A DNA stretch of 64,000 nucleotides from Pempheris klunzingeri (taxonomy: Eukaryota > Chordata > Actinopteri > Acropomatiformes > Pempheridae). This document shows, piece after piece, positions 26,330-39,249 of this stretch. Position 1 is the first letter of the stretch; the number at the start of each line of letters is the position of its first letter. Under the pieces are notes generated by a model. It worked only from the letters and a program-made list of their open reading frames with translations. It had not been told where the DNA came from and ran no database searches. The stretch spans positions 22,024,662-22,088,661 of the forward strand of contig NC_092031.1 in assembly GCF_042242105.1 (NCBI RefSeq), in the 5' to 3' direction. The translations under genes were made by a program, and so were the position numbers.

Positions 26330-27789
26330 CGTAGAATTGTCCGCCTGTTGTGAGTGATTTTAACAGCAAATTTAAATCTCCCTGCCAGAGGCACAATCCT
26401 ACGAACGCTGTTCCGTTTAATCGCAAATACTTCTCAAGACATATCGGCTTCTATTTCAGTTTTCATGCAGATCGTTCCAAGTTTCCTTTTCAATTTTTAA
26501 CCAGAGCTTTTGCATGAAGTTGCCACCACAAATAAAGACTTTATGGGAAACGCTTGTCTCGGTGCTGTGGTTACGATGAGATTAATTCAGCAGTGCACTT
26601 TTATTATATTGTTGAATTGCTGAAGTATGAGAGGTTGCACAAGCAGCAGCAGAACCAGATTATCTTTTTTCCACACCCCCTTCCTTGTCAGAGTCGCATG
26701 CTATTACGAGTTATATTAATGAACTCCAATCCGCACATGGTCAGTGATCTGTGCGAGCAAACTTGATCATCTGTACATCAATGCAACATTTCACTATTGT
26801 TTCCAGACGTTTATATGCACAGGAAATATTTCAAAATCAAATGTTATTAGATCAATGAATTCCAAGTTAGAGATATGTATGTATGTAGAATACTGACCAT
26901 AAAGTTAGGTTGTATTTATTTGTAAAATTGTTCATTCAAGTTGGATGGTCTTTGTTTGTACATGGGACAATGCATTTGTGAACACTAATTTATTCACAAA
27001 TAGTTCATATTTGTAAATCTAGCTTTTAATCGTGGGTCATGCGTTATGCATTTGTCACTAATTTCTCTCCCTACAAGTGTCCAAGTACGGAGCCGTAAAG
27101 CGTTCAGTATTAAATAAATGACTAAGACATGAAATTAATAATTCATATGTATGGATATATAAATAAACCAGCAATTTGTGAAATTATGGAATAAATGATT
27201 TTAAAAAATCAACTCATCAAATTTGATTTAATTCATCATTCATTCATAGTTTCAAAAATCTGTTCCTGCTGACATTTTTCTTTCTTCTTCTTTCTTTCTT
27301 TCTGTGTCTGGCAGCAGATTAAAGTTGCTCAGAATGACTTTAGCATCAACCAGCTAACAGAAGCTAACTGGCTAAATGTGGTAGCAGTTGTTGAGCCTGC
27401 TAGTTTAAGAGGCTGACGTTTCTATTATGAAATTAAAAAAATAACGCCTATAAAACTATATAATAAAATGATTAAATAACTGTATAAGAATGAGTTGTAA
27501 ATTCATTTATTAATATTTCTACAAGTTATTGCTTCATTTATATATTTTACACTATCAACTAACACTATTTATTCCCTTATTACTAACCTAATATTGGACA
27601 CTCTGGCTCCAAACATGACTGGAGCTGGGAACTTTCGACGCGGGCAACCCGGAACAAAATAACCGTCGGACCAATTCTCTATCTAACGGCCCAAACTTTG
27701 ACAAGAAAAAGGAGAGTTTCCTCGTTGGGTCTGATATTTCCTGCCAACTCGCCAGAAGATATCATAGTTGAACGCAGCGGGCCAACAGC
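26330..27789. other. Spacer between kdelr2 and the first TIN2-domain zinc-finger gene
   Basis: AT-rich, with scattered TTTATT and AAATAAAT but no gene seen. The last 200 bases become less AT-rich and carry a CCAAT box at 27671-27675 and probably the promoter of the next gene. Confidence 0.45.
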
Positions 27790-29668
27790 ATGGAACATAA
27801 TATCTCTAAGGGGAACTGTGAGTGTCTGTTTACCAAGTAGTTAACTTGTAGCTAACGCTAGCTAGCTAACTGTTCAAACACTTAGAATTCACATTGTGTG
27901 TTTTTAACGTATGGCTGATAGATATAAGATCATGAAGCAGGCTTATACCATAACATGTCAATTAATAACAATAAAATCATTTTGTCTCAACGTGTTGAGC
28001 ACTTGAAATGTCTAAAATGTGTGATGCAATACAGAAACACATGATAATTATGATAAAAATTATACAATATATAAATAGGATATAAGATATAAATAGGGGC
28101 CTTGTCACGCAAAGCATTCTGGGTCAGCAATAACAAAAACAAACAGGAGGCCAATGCAGGACTGAATATAAACTCACTGAATATTCCCTTTGAGCATCTG
28201 CTGTCCTGTGAGTCTCTTCATGCTGCAGCATTGATAACCCACTTCTGTTCACATTCAGGTCTCCCCCTGTCCACTCTGCGCCTCCTCGTCCCGCCGATTC
28301 GGCTCCTCTCAGCAGCTATCTGGCAGACCGTCCAGCAGAAGGTCGTGGCCGATTATGGGATGCTCGAGGAGTTTGTTTCCATGATTACAGACGTCGTTCC
28401 AGAGCTTCTCACTTCTCGCCAGAGGGCCCAACTCATCCTGGGTCTCAGAGCACGGGTGAGGAGGAGCGGCCGGTTATTAACAACTACTAATGACGGTCTA
28501 GTGTTCGAGGTAGATGACATGAAACACTGGTGCTGTGTGGTTTCAGCTGATTCTGGAGCTGTGCCAGTTTGAAGCGACTGCTGACTTTGAGCTTGTGAAG
28601 CCTCACCTGGACAGAGTGCAAATGCTCATCGAGACATGGGTCATCGAGGTGAGTTTAAAGTGCAGTCACTTCTAACCAGTGTGAGAAATGAAAGTAAAGA
28701 TCTCTTTATCTGTAAAGACAACACACTTGACAGTGCTGCATGCAATCCGCTCGTTTCCTTACGATGCTCATTCAGGCTGGTGCTGCAAATGTGGGGGTGT
28801 CGCACTCGGGTTTTGTGGATCTCGTGAAGAACTTGCTGAGAAATCCTGACGAGAGGGAGCACTTCTTTCAGGTCAGTGCTGCTGTCACACCTTGGATTTG
28901 CTCTGTTTATCAGTACTACAGATCCTGAACAATATATAATAGGATATATAGGATCCATTGATCTGTTGACTGTAATTTATGACAAACATGAAGAGCGGAC
29001 AGGTCATCCAGATTTTCGATGAAACCCACAAAACTGAAGAAGTAAGTCTCGCTTTGAGTGTGTAACGTATGCCAAGTGTAACTCTAATGTTTACTGAATG
29101 AATATACACTTTGGCTCTCTCTCTCTATACTGACGTCAGACTACTTCCCTCGCACCATGTCTTTGTCTGAAATCTTTTATTTATCAATGGGATCAGTCAT
29201 TGTAGTTTTCAAGTGATTATAAACACTAAACATAATAAACTTCACGCCTTTCAGAAAGTTTTCCCGGAAGATTTTGGCCCTACGTATGATGAAGCTCTGC
29301 ACACCTTGATGTGGATGTTTCTGTCCCGACTTGACAAGTTTCTCCCTCTTCAGACTTTACAGCAGGTACGTAAAGAATAGATGGACGGTGTTACGAGGAC
29401 ACTTTGTCACTTTGATGTCACTTCAAGTTAGCTTCGAATTTTTTATGATTCTATCGAGGCGCGCTTCTTTCACCGATTCCCCTTCCTCTCCTTTTCCTCA
29501 GGTTGTCTCCATGTTTGGCGAGGTGTCCTCAGTTCTGGAGGAATCTATGGACTCTGTGTCCCGGTGTGAGGAGCTCAAAACCCTGCTGCAGCATCAGAGA
29601 GACCTCAGCCAGCTGGACCACAATGGCAAGCCTTCATAGTTACTAATTCCTGTCAATAACTTGTGGGT

Positions 29669-29701
<33 letters not shown>

Positions 29702-31714
29702 GTTCTGTTATGCACAAGGAGGAATAAATAAGCCAGTGCTTGTTGTTTATCCCTCTTTTTAGATGGCTCCTTGGATGGTGGCTGCATCATTACAGCTCTC
29801 AAACTTCCCTCTGTAGGAAGAACTGAGACCGATAAAACACAAGCCAACATCTTGGATAGTGTGCTGTCATGTGCATCAGACGTGGAGAGGAAATCCTCAA
29901 CGTTGCCTCACACACACACCGATCATCAGACAAGTGAGATAGAGGTTGATGAAACAAGTTGGACTCCTGGGGAAAAGGCAACAGCAATGCTTTTGGGAGA
30001 TGTTACGGGACTTGAAAAAAATGTAGGCTGCCTTCAAAGTCGAGAGGAGGATGCGGCCTGCCTTCTGAAAAAATGCAGCATTCAGCTAAAAAGACTGCAG
30101 TCTCGACCTGTTCGACAGAACAGAGGCCTGAGGATGGAAAAGATTCTGCTGGAAGAGAAAAGAGGTCTTTGTGAAGACGCCCTCTCTGCTTACGAACCAG
30201 CTCCAAGGAAAACAAAGCCCTCCAACAGGGCTCCTGCACAGGTCTCTGGGGATTCAAGCAGCTTTAACAAAGACTCCTATATGGCTCCTATCAGTGACTG
30301 CAGTGAAGGCTCATGGTCCCCCTACTCAGATCTGGGCTCCTGCCAAAAGACTTCTAGTAGAAGTCCCAGTATGGCTGATTCATGGTCTAGCTACTCGAGC
30401 GATGAGTCTCCCTCTGAGACTCATGTCAGGAGTTATACTGAAGATGATTCATCGTCTAGCTGCTCAGATCAGGTCCGTTCCCCAGTGGGTCCTAAAAATG
30501 CATCCGCTACCAGCAGAAAGCGGGGCATCTCCGACATCAAAGCTAGCATCCCGAAAAAGATGCGTGAAGTGCAGTGTTTTATCTGCAAGACGTACGTGAA
30601 CACAAGCCTGGAGTCTCACATGAAAACCCACTTCCCCACTGGTGATTACGCCTGCCCTCGATGCGACAGCAGGTTCAAACTCTACTCGTCTTTAAAGCTG
30701 CACTTGAAGAGAACCTGCTTTGAGCACGGTCAGCAGCAGGTCGACCCGGAGAAGCCCGACGAAGCCACGGGTCTTTACAAATGCGACAAATGCGACAAGG
30801 CGTTCAGATACAAAGTTTCACTGGACATGCACAGACTGACCCACAACGAGCTCTACTGCCACGTGTGCAGGAAGGTGTTACGCGACGCGGCAATGTTGGC
30901 GAGGCACAAGGCCTCCCACACCCTGTTTCAGTGTAACCGCTGCGAGGAGGCCTTCACTCGTTTTAAGCCCTTGCTCAAGCATTGTGAAAACACCCATAAA
31001 ATCAGCCGGCCGTTTAAATGCAACCATTGTCCGAAAACTTTATCCAAGCTGCGCTTTTTAATCGCACACGAGTGGAAACATACGGGTCATCTGCCGTTCC
31101 AGTGCGCCCGGTGTGGCTTGAGATGCAGAACTGACGCGGATCTCATTTCCCATGAAAGAGTCCACACGAGAGAGAAACCCTTCCTGTGTGCAGAGTGCGG
31201 CAAGACTTTCTCCCAGAGGTCCAACCTTTTGCGCCATTTGAATTTCATCCACAGCGAGTCTCGAAATGAGAAGAGGCACTCTTGCCCGGAGTGTGAGAAA
31301 TCCTTTAAAGAGAAAGGAGCCCTGATTAAACACCAGAGGAGCAAACACATGAATGAGTCGTCCCGTCACCCGTGCCCGCACTGTGGGAAGATGGTCGCGT
31401 CGTCAACAATTGCTAGACATAAATTAATCCATACAGGAGAGAGACCTTTCAAATGCACCGTGCCTGAATGCGACAAGTGCTTCAGGTCAACCTCTGAAGT
31501 GAAGAGGCATGTCCTGACAAACCACACTACAGAAAGGCCGTACAAGTGTGACGTGTGTGGGAAGGGCTTTATAAAAAACAGTTTCCTCAACGCGCATGCT
31601 AAAACGCACTCAGGAGAGAAGCCATTTGTATGTCATATATGCGGCAAGGCTTTCCCCAAGCGCTACAGCATGCAAAGACACAAAAAACTGATACACACGT
31701 TTGTAACACAGTAA
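27790..31714 (+). CDS. TINF2 N-terminal domain plus 13 C2H2 zinc fingers, copy A
   Basis: Seven exons join to 869 aa: 27790-27817, 28259-28455, 28547-28648, 28776-28871, 29255-29365, 29502-29625 and 29763-31714. Exons 2-6 (residues 10-219) match the N-terminal domain of TIN2/TINF2, a TRFH-like fold that binds TPP1 and TRF2 in shelterin: LRLLVPPIRLLSAAIWQ, ILGLRAR, LILELC, LVKNLLRNPDEREHFFQ, FGPTYDEALHTLMWMF and LLQHQRDLSQ. Residues 334-344 have RPVRQNRGLRM, shared with copy B. A Ser-rich acidic stretch follows. Thirteen fingers span residues 491-864. Finger 2 is CCHC (LKRTC) and is followed by QQVDPEKPDEA. Fingers 1 and 10 have shortened loops, and finger 7 has Cys in place of the core Phe. 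Fingers 10-13 have near-classical linkers. Intron 6 begins GC instead of GT (29626). Predicted nuclear DNA-binding protein; a telomeric role is inference only. Confidence 0.88.
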
Positions 31715-33145
31715 CCGCGCGTGGTGTGAACGCTCACTTAAACGGCAGTGTGCCGAAATTCACAAGTAGAGAGTCAATTTTCAAACAGGTGCATGTACAC
31801 AACATACAGGATGGTCTCGCTCCTTATCAAGTAAGACAAACCTTTCATGGAGTTTGCACTGGACGCAAGTCTGCATCAAGCTTGGACCCGTGAAATTAGT
31901 GATCCACCACTTCAGCACTGCAATCCTGTGACATTGTGCATCGTACTGTGCGCAGCATTTTTAAGCATTTTTTATGAAAATGGATGCAGCAGAGCCAGAG
32001 ATGTTGTCTCTCGTTACTCCACACATTCCTCTCCGTAGTTAGAACCAAACCAGTTTCACATGGAGTGTCTCCAAGTGTTAGGGAGTGTTACTGCTCATGT
32101 GAAAAATGTTGTATGAAGCCATCAGTGTCTGATAAATGTCCTCAAAAAGTGTACTGCTAAACAGTATAAATTGTACTCTTAAGCATTAGATCAGTTAGAT
32201 CTGACAGATTACGTTGTGTATCACTCACTGCACTAAGCTCAATCTTTTTTTTTGTTTGACTATTGTCTGTTTTTCTTGACATAGATACATCAAGATATTT
32301 GAAAATGGAACAAAACATTTTGTTTCGGACAACATTCTGTCATGCTGACTGTGGTTTGTATTCTTTGACAGTCATCACCTGATAATGTATTTTGATATCA
32401 AAGTGAAAATTAAAAAGGGTACGTATGGCTTCCCTCCACATCTGCCCGCAGCAAACTGGGTGTCTGTATCCTGTATTTGTGGTTAGTTTCTAACAGTTTT
32501 ATTCTCTTTCACTCAGACATTATTTTTATGTGATGATCTCCGCAAAACAAAACAAGAAAACACGAACTTTTCCACTTCAACAGGCACTATGAGTATTTAT
32601 GTCTAATGCATATCTACACTCACGGTCTGTGCTTCATGTTAGTAGCTGGGCTATACGTGCATGGTTTGTGGTTCATGGAAAGTGGTGCAGAGCGGAAAGT
32701 TGTGGGATTCAGATTTGCAGGGAGACTTGGAGCCATCAGGCTGAAGCAGCTCGACCAGTATGTTGTCTCTTGATTAATTAACAAATACACAGATGTGTGT
32801 GATGTAATTGTGTTGAATAAAATAATTAATTACAGAATTGAGCAAGTTTGGATGTAAAACAAACAAAAAAAAAATGCTTTCTAAAAATCAGGTATAGCAA
32901 ATGAGTATTATGAGCTAATGGTAAAGAGAGGAAGTGGAAACCGCAGATGCGGAACTCATCAAGCCCTGCTGCTTCTTGTCGGATTGTTATTCCGGACGGA
33001 ACACTAGACAGCCGTTGACGTACAAAGATCGCCTGAGTGACTTCGGTCTGTGGACACAAACACCGTCAAAATATCCAGTCTGACTCCGGTCGAACGGCGG
33101 TTATTCTTTGGACGGACTGTAATGTGACTGCTGTGAATGCGCAGG
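31715..33145 (+). other. 3' UTR of copy A and promoter of copy B
   Basis: The only strong poly(A) signal is AATAAA at 32816-32821, about 1.1 kb after the stop. Copy B's ATG is only 325 bases further on, so its promoter must lie in about 32840-33145 or in its own 5' UTR. No other gene is seen. Confidence 0.5.
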
Positions 33146-36100
33146 ATGGACGGAGCTGTTTCCGAGTTAACCGGTGAGTTTAAACGGCTGCAGACGGATT
33201 TGTTTGGCTAGGCCGCAGTGCAGCCCGCGCGCGGGAATGGTAGCGCTAACTTTGTCAGGAAATAGCGGGTTTTGTAGCTAATTTGCCAAGTAGCGCATTT
33301 AAAATGAGTTTAGTCTGCCACCGAGACGCGTGTGTTCCTCCCACCTGGGAAATGGACAGCTAGGTTAATAGCATCATGAACATTATGTGGCAGTTGCGGT
33401 ATACGTGCTAACGCTATCAGACGAGCGGAGCTACCTAAGCTAACGCCAGCTAAAGCTGAAGGGAATTCGGTGCAGCTGTGAAAGTGTCTCTGCCGGGCTC
33501 GAGTGAACCGTGACAACTCATCAACAATGGTCCAAACAAGCGTATTTGCACGATGAATGTTTGGACATTCATGTACGAAGTTAGCGTAGCTCTTTGCGTG
33601 GTTTATTCGCACATCGACGTGTAATAACAGATCACCACGGAAATAAAAATAAGGTTAGACCAAAGCGGCGCAGTGTTTTTCCGAGCTCCAAAGGGAAAAG
33701 AAAACCCTTCCCGACGTATAGATGTATGAACTGCGCACCAAAGGTAGTATCAAGGTTAAACGTAGATTTGTTGGCTCCAATAACCAACTATGTAAATGTG
33801 TGTGGCATTATGGTATATTATAGCATCTCTGGTTGTACCACTGGATGTGAAAGCAGTTCAGGTGTAAGTTGTGATGGTTTGTTGAATGTATCCCCACTTC
33901 GAGCTGGTGTTCTTACAGCAGAGGCTCTGCGCTAACATTACCCATCAGGTTTCCTCAGAGATGGTCCCTGCCCCGGAGGCTTGTTTCACCGCCCCATTTA
34001 AATGGAAATGAAGGGAATTTTGTTTGCAGCTCACAACATTGGAATCTTTTACATTTGAATGAAGAAACTGCAGTGTTTCTGTTCAGAAACAGCTTGGTGG
34101 GAACCCACAGTATCTTGTATAAAACAGTGTATTCTTTACCCTCAAAGCCTTCTCCAGTCTAGATCTCATTTTAAAGTGTCACATGTCATCCTTTCGAACA
34201 TTTTAAAAAAAAATGTATTCCCTGTTTGCAGGCCCCTCTCTTCCCCTCTCCACTCTGCGCCTCCTGGTTCCACCGATCCGGCTGGTCTCTGCAGCCATCT
34301 GGCAGACAGTGGAGCAGAAAATTGTGCCGGATTATGGGCTGCTCGAGGAGTTTGTGTTCATGATCACAGAGATTGTTCCACAACTTCTCTCCACGAGGCA
34401 GCGGGCTGAACTCATTTTGGGTCTCAGAGCACGGGTGAGGAATAGTTGGAAGTCCTTGTTTTTCCAGAACCGCCGAAAACCCCCACAAAAAAAGCAGTTG
34501 GCTGGTGAGGGGGTATGTAAACATCGTGAAATAGTATTAATGGTCAACAAAGGAAATAAAATTGATTTAAAATATCCACAGTGTGAAAACCATTTTACAT
34601 TAAGACATATTTATACACAATGTTGGACTTGAAGGATATTGTCATTATGCGTCTTAATCAGCTGCTACTCGTCTACACATCGACCAATCAGAATACCACA
34701 TGAAATTACGCAGAAGACACCGGCAGCTGCGACATTTCGTAAGAACCATTTTTGTAGATAAGAAGTTTCGAGGGGGGAACACACACAAACTAAATCTGTA
34801 GAGGCAAAAGACGTTTGTGGAATTCTGGTGTCTGGTGTTTTGCTGCATGCTCACATACATGCAACACAGATGACACAAGCTGACGACGCGTCCCTGCTCT
34901 CGTATACTTTCTTCTATACATTGTAGTGCTGCAGCTCACCACACATTTGTCTCAGGGATGCAGCAGGTGGCATTGCTGACAGCAAACAGATTCTGAACTG
35001 TTTGACGCTGATTGCGACCAAGATTTTACTCGACTCATCTGGCTCAGTGTGTAGTAGTGGTAGTAAACTAACACAGCCGTTGTTGTTATACAGCGTAAAG
35101 GCACACCAAGGCTGCCTGTGTTGAAACGTTTGAAATAATATTATATTATAAACAAGCTTTCGTCGGGTTTGTTCCCCCACAGACAGAACGTTTGCAGCTT
35201 TCTGTACATGCTTTACAGCAGGTGAATATTACAGCTCTCTCCCCGTTTGTTTAGGGAACAAACATAATGTTTCCTTTTCTTTTTTTCTTGCAATTAAAAC
35301 CCCCAAAGTAAATAATATTTCTCCTGTAATATTGGTCATTCTCAGCTCATGCTGTGTTTGTTTGGCATTACTCTGTTGGATCTATATGCAGCGTCACTCT
35401 ACAGCAACTAGCACCCCCTGTTTTAGTTGCATGGAAGGACAGGCTGCTGTAATTTTGAAAGGAGTATACTGGTGTCTGAAAAAAGGGCCGTTGTTACAGA
35501 TCCAATGTTTTGTTCTAATGCACCAGGACTGTACATCAGTGAAGGATTCAGATGTTACATGTAAAAACGTGTCTGGTCCACATGACAAGTTCATTACTAG
35601 GAGGAATTTGTGCAGTCTTTGGGGTTTCGTGGAATGGTATTTTGGACCCAGTGTGACTGGAAACAGCGGGAGGAAGATAAGCACTTGTTCACTGTTGCCG
35701 CTGTCCTCTTGTTTGTAGCTGATCCTGGAGCTGTGTCGCTCCGAGGAGACGGCTGACCTCCAGATTATTCAGCCACATCTTGACCGAATGCAGAACCTCC
35801 GATCCCTGTGGAACGTGCAGGTGAGTCTAAACCTGCAGTCAACGTGAAATGTCTGGAGTGGCTTTTTGGGGTGTTTTGCATTTGTTTTCGTCACTACTGT
35901 TTGGGCAGCACTGATCTTACGTACTTACTCACTCCAGTCATCTGCTATTATTATTCTAGAATAACTTAAAACCACAAATTTTAGCATTATAATTCTCTAA
36001 AGTGACACCATTTTTTATTGCAGGCGGAAAACGCAGAACAAGACGTATCTGACTCACATTTCATGGGCCTCGTCCAAAATCTGCTGAGAGATCCTGAAGA

Positions 36101-38905
36101 GAGGAGAAACTTTTTCCAGGTACATTCTGTTTGTATGCCTAGATAAGAATGCATTTTTAGTGGTGCTTGCTGAAGTTGTATTCTAGTGGGAAGGCTGTGG
36201 CTTATGATGCGCTCCTGTTTGCCCCGTACTTCAGAATTCATGGTTCATCTGGACACCTCAAATTTTGGACGTTTTGAATTTCTTTGTGTTCCAGGATGTT
36301 TTCCCCGGAGACTTTGGGCCCACATATGACAAAGCAATCCAGACACTGATGTGGCTGTTTCTGACCAGACTTGAAAAGCTTCTTCCAACTCAAACCCTCC
36401 AACAGGTAAACTTCAGAATCAGTTCAAAGATAGCTTATCGCACACGGCGTGTTTCTACTTCAGTGCTGTATACTCTTACTGAAGACTGACGTTAAGCTTC
36501 ACCGTGCTTTAATTAGGTTTGGTGCTTTTTGCTTCAGTGCTGTTGCCTCACATTAGTCTTGATTTTGTCTTTGCCAGATTGCATCCATGCTCAGCGATGC
36601 ATCATCTGTTCTGAATGAATGCATGGAGACTTTGGCTCAACCTCAGGAGCTCAAAATCATGCTGGACTCTCAAAAAGACCTGAGCCAGCTGGAGGACATA
36701 GGTGAGCTTCTCAGAAGTACAAAATAGTTTGCTCTTTTTCGTTCAGCACGTGGAGGTGCTGTAGATTGATACTTCTCTACAACTTACAAATGTTTACATG
36801 TTTAAACGCAGTCTGTTTGATTCGTTGTCCTTGTTCTTGTGACGTCTCTTTCAGACTCTTGCGTTGTCGACAGTGGCATCTTGTCGGCCCTGTGTCTCCC
36901 TCCTGTGGAAAGAGTTGTGATCGTGAACGAACAAACAGAAACGGATGCAGAGAGCGGACTTGTATATACAGTCTGCACAGAGATGGAGGTGGAATCCGAG
37001 AACAAAGAGGTGTACGTGGAGGGAAGTGGGAACACCGAAGAGTGTGTGCAAACCCAGTGGTTCGGTCTGGGCGGTGAAGTGAAAACCGAAATGGACAACG
37101 TGGTGGTCACAGAGCCCGTCGAGGCCAGCGAGAGCGAAATGGCAGATGAACACCCTGACAACCAATCTGGAACACTGATCATTGGGGAGGACGGCCAGGT
37201 GACGGTGCTCGACGGCGTGGAGAAAAAGCCAAATAGACGTGGGAGGAAAAAGAAGCAGCCCGCAGATGAAGACTTTGCGGTGCAAAGCAGAGCCAAGAGA
37301 GGGCAAGAAGATCCAGAGTTTGACGTGGCGTGGGAAAGACCCGTGCGAAAGAACCGTGGACTCAAGATGAAACGGTACCTGTCGCAGTGGAGAAAATCAG
37401 GAAAGACACAGGGCAGTAATGCTACCAACAGTAGCCCTAAAAAGCTGTCCAGGTCCCAAGATTCAACTAAAAGCAATGACCTGGATGAGAGAACATGCAA
37501 AGTGTGTGGCAAGGTGGTGAGTCGTGCCAAGTTTTTAGAGCGACACATGAATCGACACTCGGAGGAGCTGCACTATTCTTGTACCGCGTGTAAAAGGTTT
37601 TACAAGAGCTTGCGTTACTTGCAGCAACACAGATGTCCAAATCTGACGAAAGCAAAGGCTGGCAGGAAGGCCAAGGAACAGGAGACTGCAGCAGATGAGG
37701 GGGAGCAATCATCCAGCGGGGTTCCTTGTGAGGGAACCAGTGAAGAGCAGCCATCAGACAACACAGGCCAGGACATGGATTTGTCGCCCTCTGCGGAGGG
37801 GGGATCAGGACAGAAAAGCCCAGAAGGGAACAGGAGTGTGATAGAGGGTCCCTTCTACTGTCCTCACTGCAGCGTAGAGTTTAAGTGCAAACAAACTTTT
37901 AGGTTCCATTTAAGAAACATTTGCTACAACGAGCAGCAGGTGGATCCAGAGAAGCCTGACGACGTCAAGCATTGTTTTAGGTGCGACGAGTGCGACAAGG
38001 CATTCAAGTACAAATCCACATTGGACTCCCACAAACAAACACACAACCCGCTCTACTGCGAGGTGTGCATGAAACTGGTACGCGACCCCGAGGCGCTGGC
38101 AATGCACAAAGAATCCCACACTCCATTTCAGTGTAACCAGTGTGAGGAGAACTTCCCCGTGTTCAAGGCCCTCCATAAGCACTACATCGACGTCCACAAT
38201 CCCACCGAGCCTTTTACCTGCACCCACTGTCAGACGACCTTTGCCAGTCTGAAGCGTTTCATTAGACACGAGTGGAAACACACCGGTTACCAACCATTTC
38301 AGTGCCCCCATTGCAGTAAAAGATTCAGATCGTACTCCGACCTCGTGGAGCACCAGAAAAAACACACTAAAGCCTATCCCTTCCTCTGCTGGGAATGTGG
38401 CAAGAAATTCCGGCACGGCGTCACTCTGACGAGACACGTGGAGCGCGTGCATCACTCCGGCGAACCCATAACCGAGAAGCCCATGCCAACCTTCACCTGC
38501 GCTCAGTGCGGGAAGACCTTCACCTCCAGGAGATGCCTTCTGAAACACGACAACTTCCATCACAAAGGTCTGCGTTTCCCGTGCGAGCACTGCGGAAAGG
38601 GATTCTTTGGAAAGGACGCTTTGGTGAGGCACACTTTGATTCACACGGGCGAAAGGCCTTTCAAGTGTGACGACTGCGATAAGTCTTTCAGGTCCGCCGC
38701 AGAATTAAAGATCCACAGAAGATACCACACTGGGGAAAGGCCATTTAAGTGCAACATCTGTGAAAAAGGTTTCGTCCAGTCCTGCTTTCTTACCTTACAC
38801 ATGCGAACCCACACAGGAGAGAGGCCATATGTTTGTACAGTATGTGGCAAAGGCTTTTCCAGCTTGCACGGCCTAAAAAGACACAGGAGGCTTGTTCATG
38901 CGTAG
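33146..38905 (+). CDS. TINF2 N-terminal domain plus 14 C2H2 zinc fingers, copy B
   Basis: Seven exons join to 904 aa: 33146-33173, 34232-34434, 35719-35820, 36024-36119, 36295-36405, 36578-36701 and 36855-38905. Exons 1 and 3-6 have exactly the lengths of copy A (28, 102, 96, 111, 124), and exon 2 is 6 bases longer, so the two are tandem duplicates. The TIN2-like domain covers residues 10-221: LSTLRLLVPPIRLVSAAIWQ, LLSTRQRAELILGLRAR, LVQNLLRDPEERRNFFQ, FGPTYDKAIQTLMWLFLTRL and MLDSQKDLSQ. RPVRKNRGLKM is at 383-393, after a basic stretch (RRGRKKKQP) that looks like a nuclear signal. Fourteen fingers span 436-903; finger 3 is CCHC (LRNIC) followed by QQVDPEKPDDV as in copy A. Intron 1 (1.06 kb) and intron 2 (1.28 kb) have no recognised element. 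Predicted nuclear DNA-binding protein. A GT donor is used where copy A has GC. Confidence 0.9.
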
Positions 38906-39243
38906 TTGATGTTAACTTGATACTAATTACAACTGGGGGGGGGGTGTTCCCTTGTTGGAGGTCAGAGGTCAGTGTTGAAGATTCGACCTTGCTCGAGGAC
39001 ACCCAAGGTTGGGAACTAAAACCAGGTTTTCCAGTTGAAGGACATTTTCTGTAAAGTGTCAATCACGTCGTTATCTCAGTGGCTGCCACAGCTTGGATTG
39101 TTAGGAACTGTGTAATTGTATAGTGCATTATAAAAATGTAACTTTGTATTTTTTACAGAAACGTTTGCTGTAGTTCTACATAAGATTTGTATGTATAAAT
39201 GATATAAACCTTGGCTCCTTGAGGAATTGATTCCTTTTTCTTG

Positions 39244-39249
39244 AATAAA
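39244..39249 (+). terminator. Poly(A) signal of copy B
   Basis: AATAAA about 340 bases after the stop codon, with a GT-rich segment following (ATGTGTCAGTC). Confidence 0.6.

Noticed and set aside
33594-33935. Open frame in copy B intron 1
   Set aside because: It lies between a confirmed exon 1 donor and exon 2 acceptor, and has no recognisable domain.
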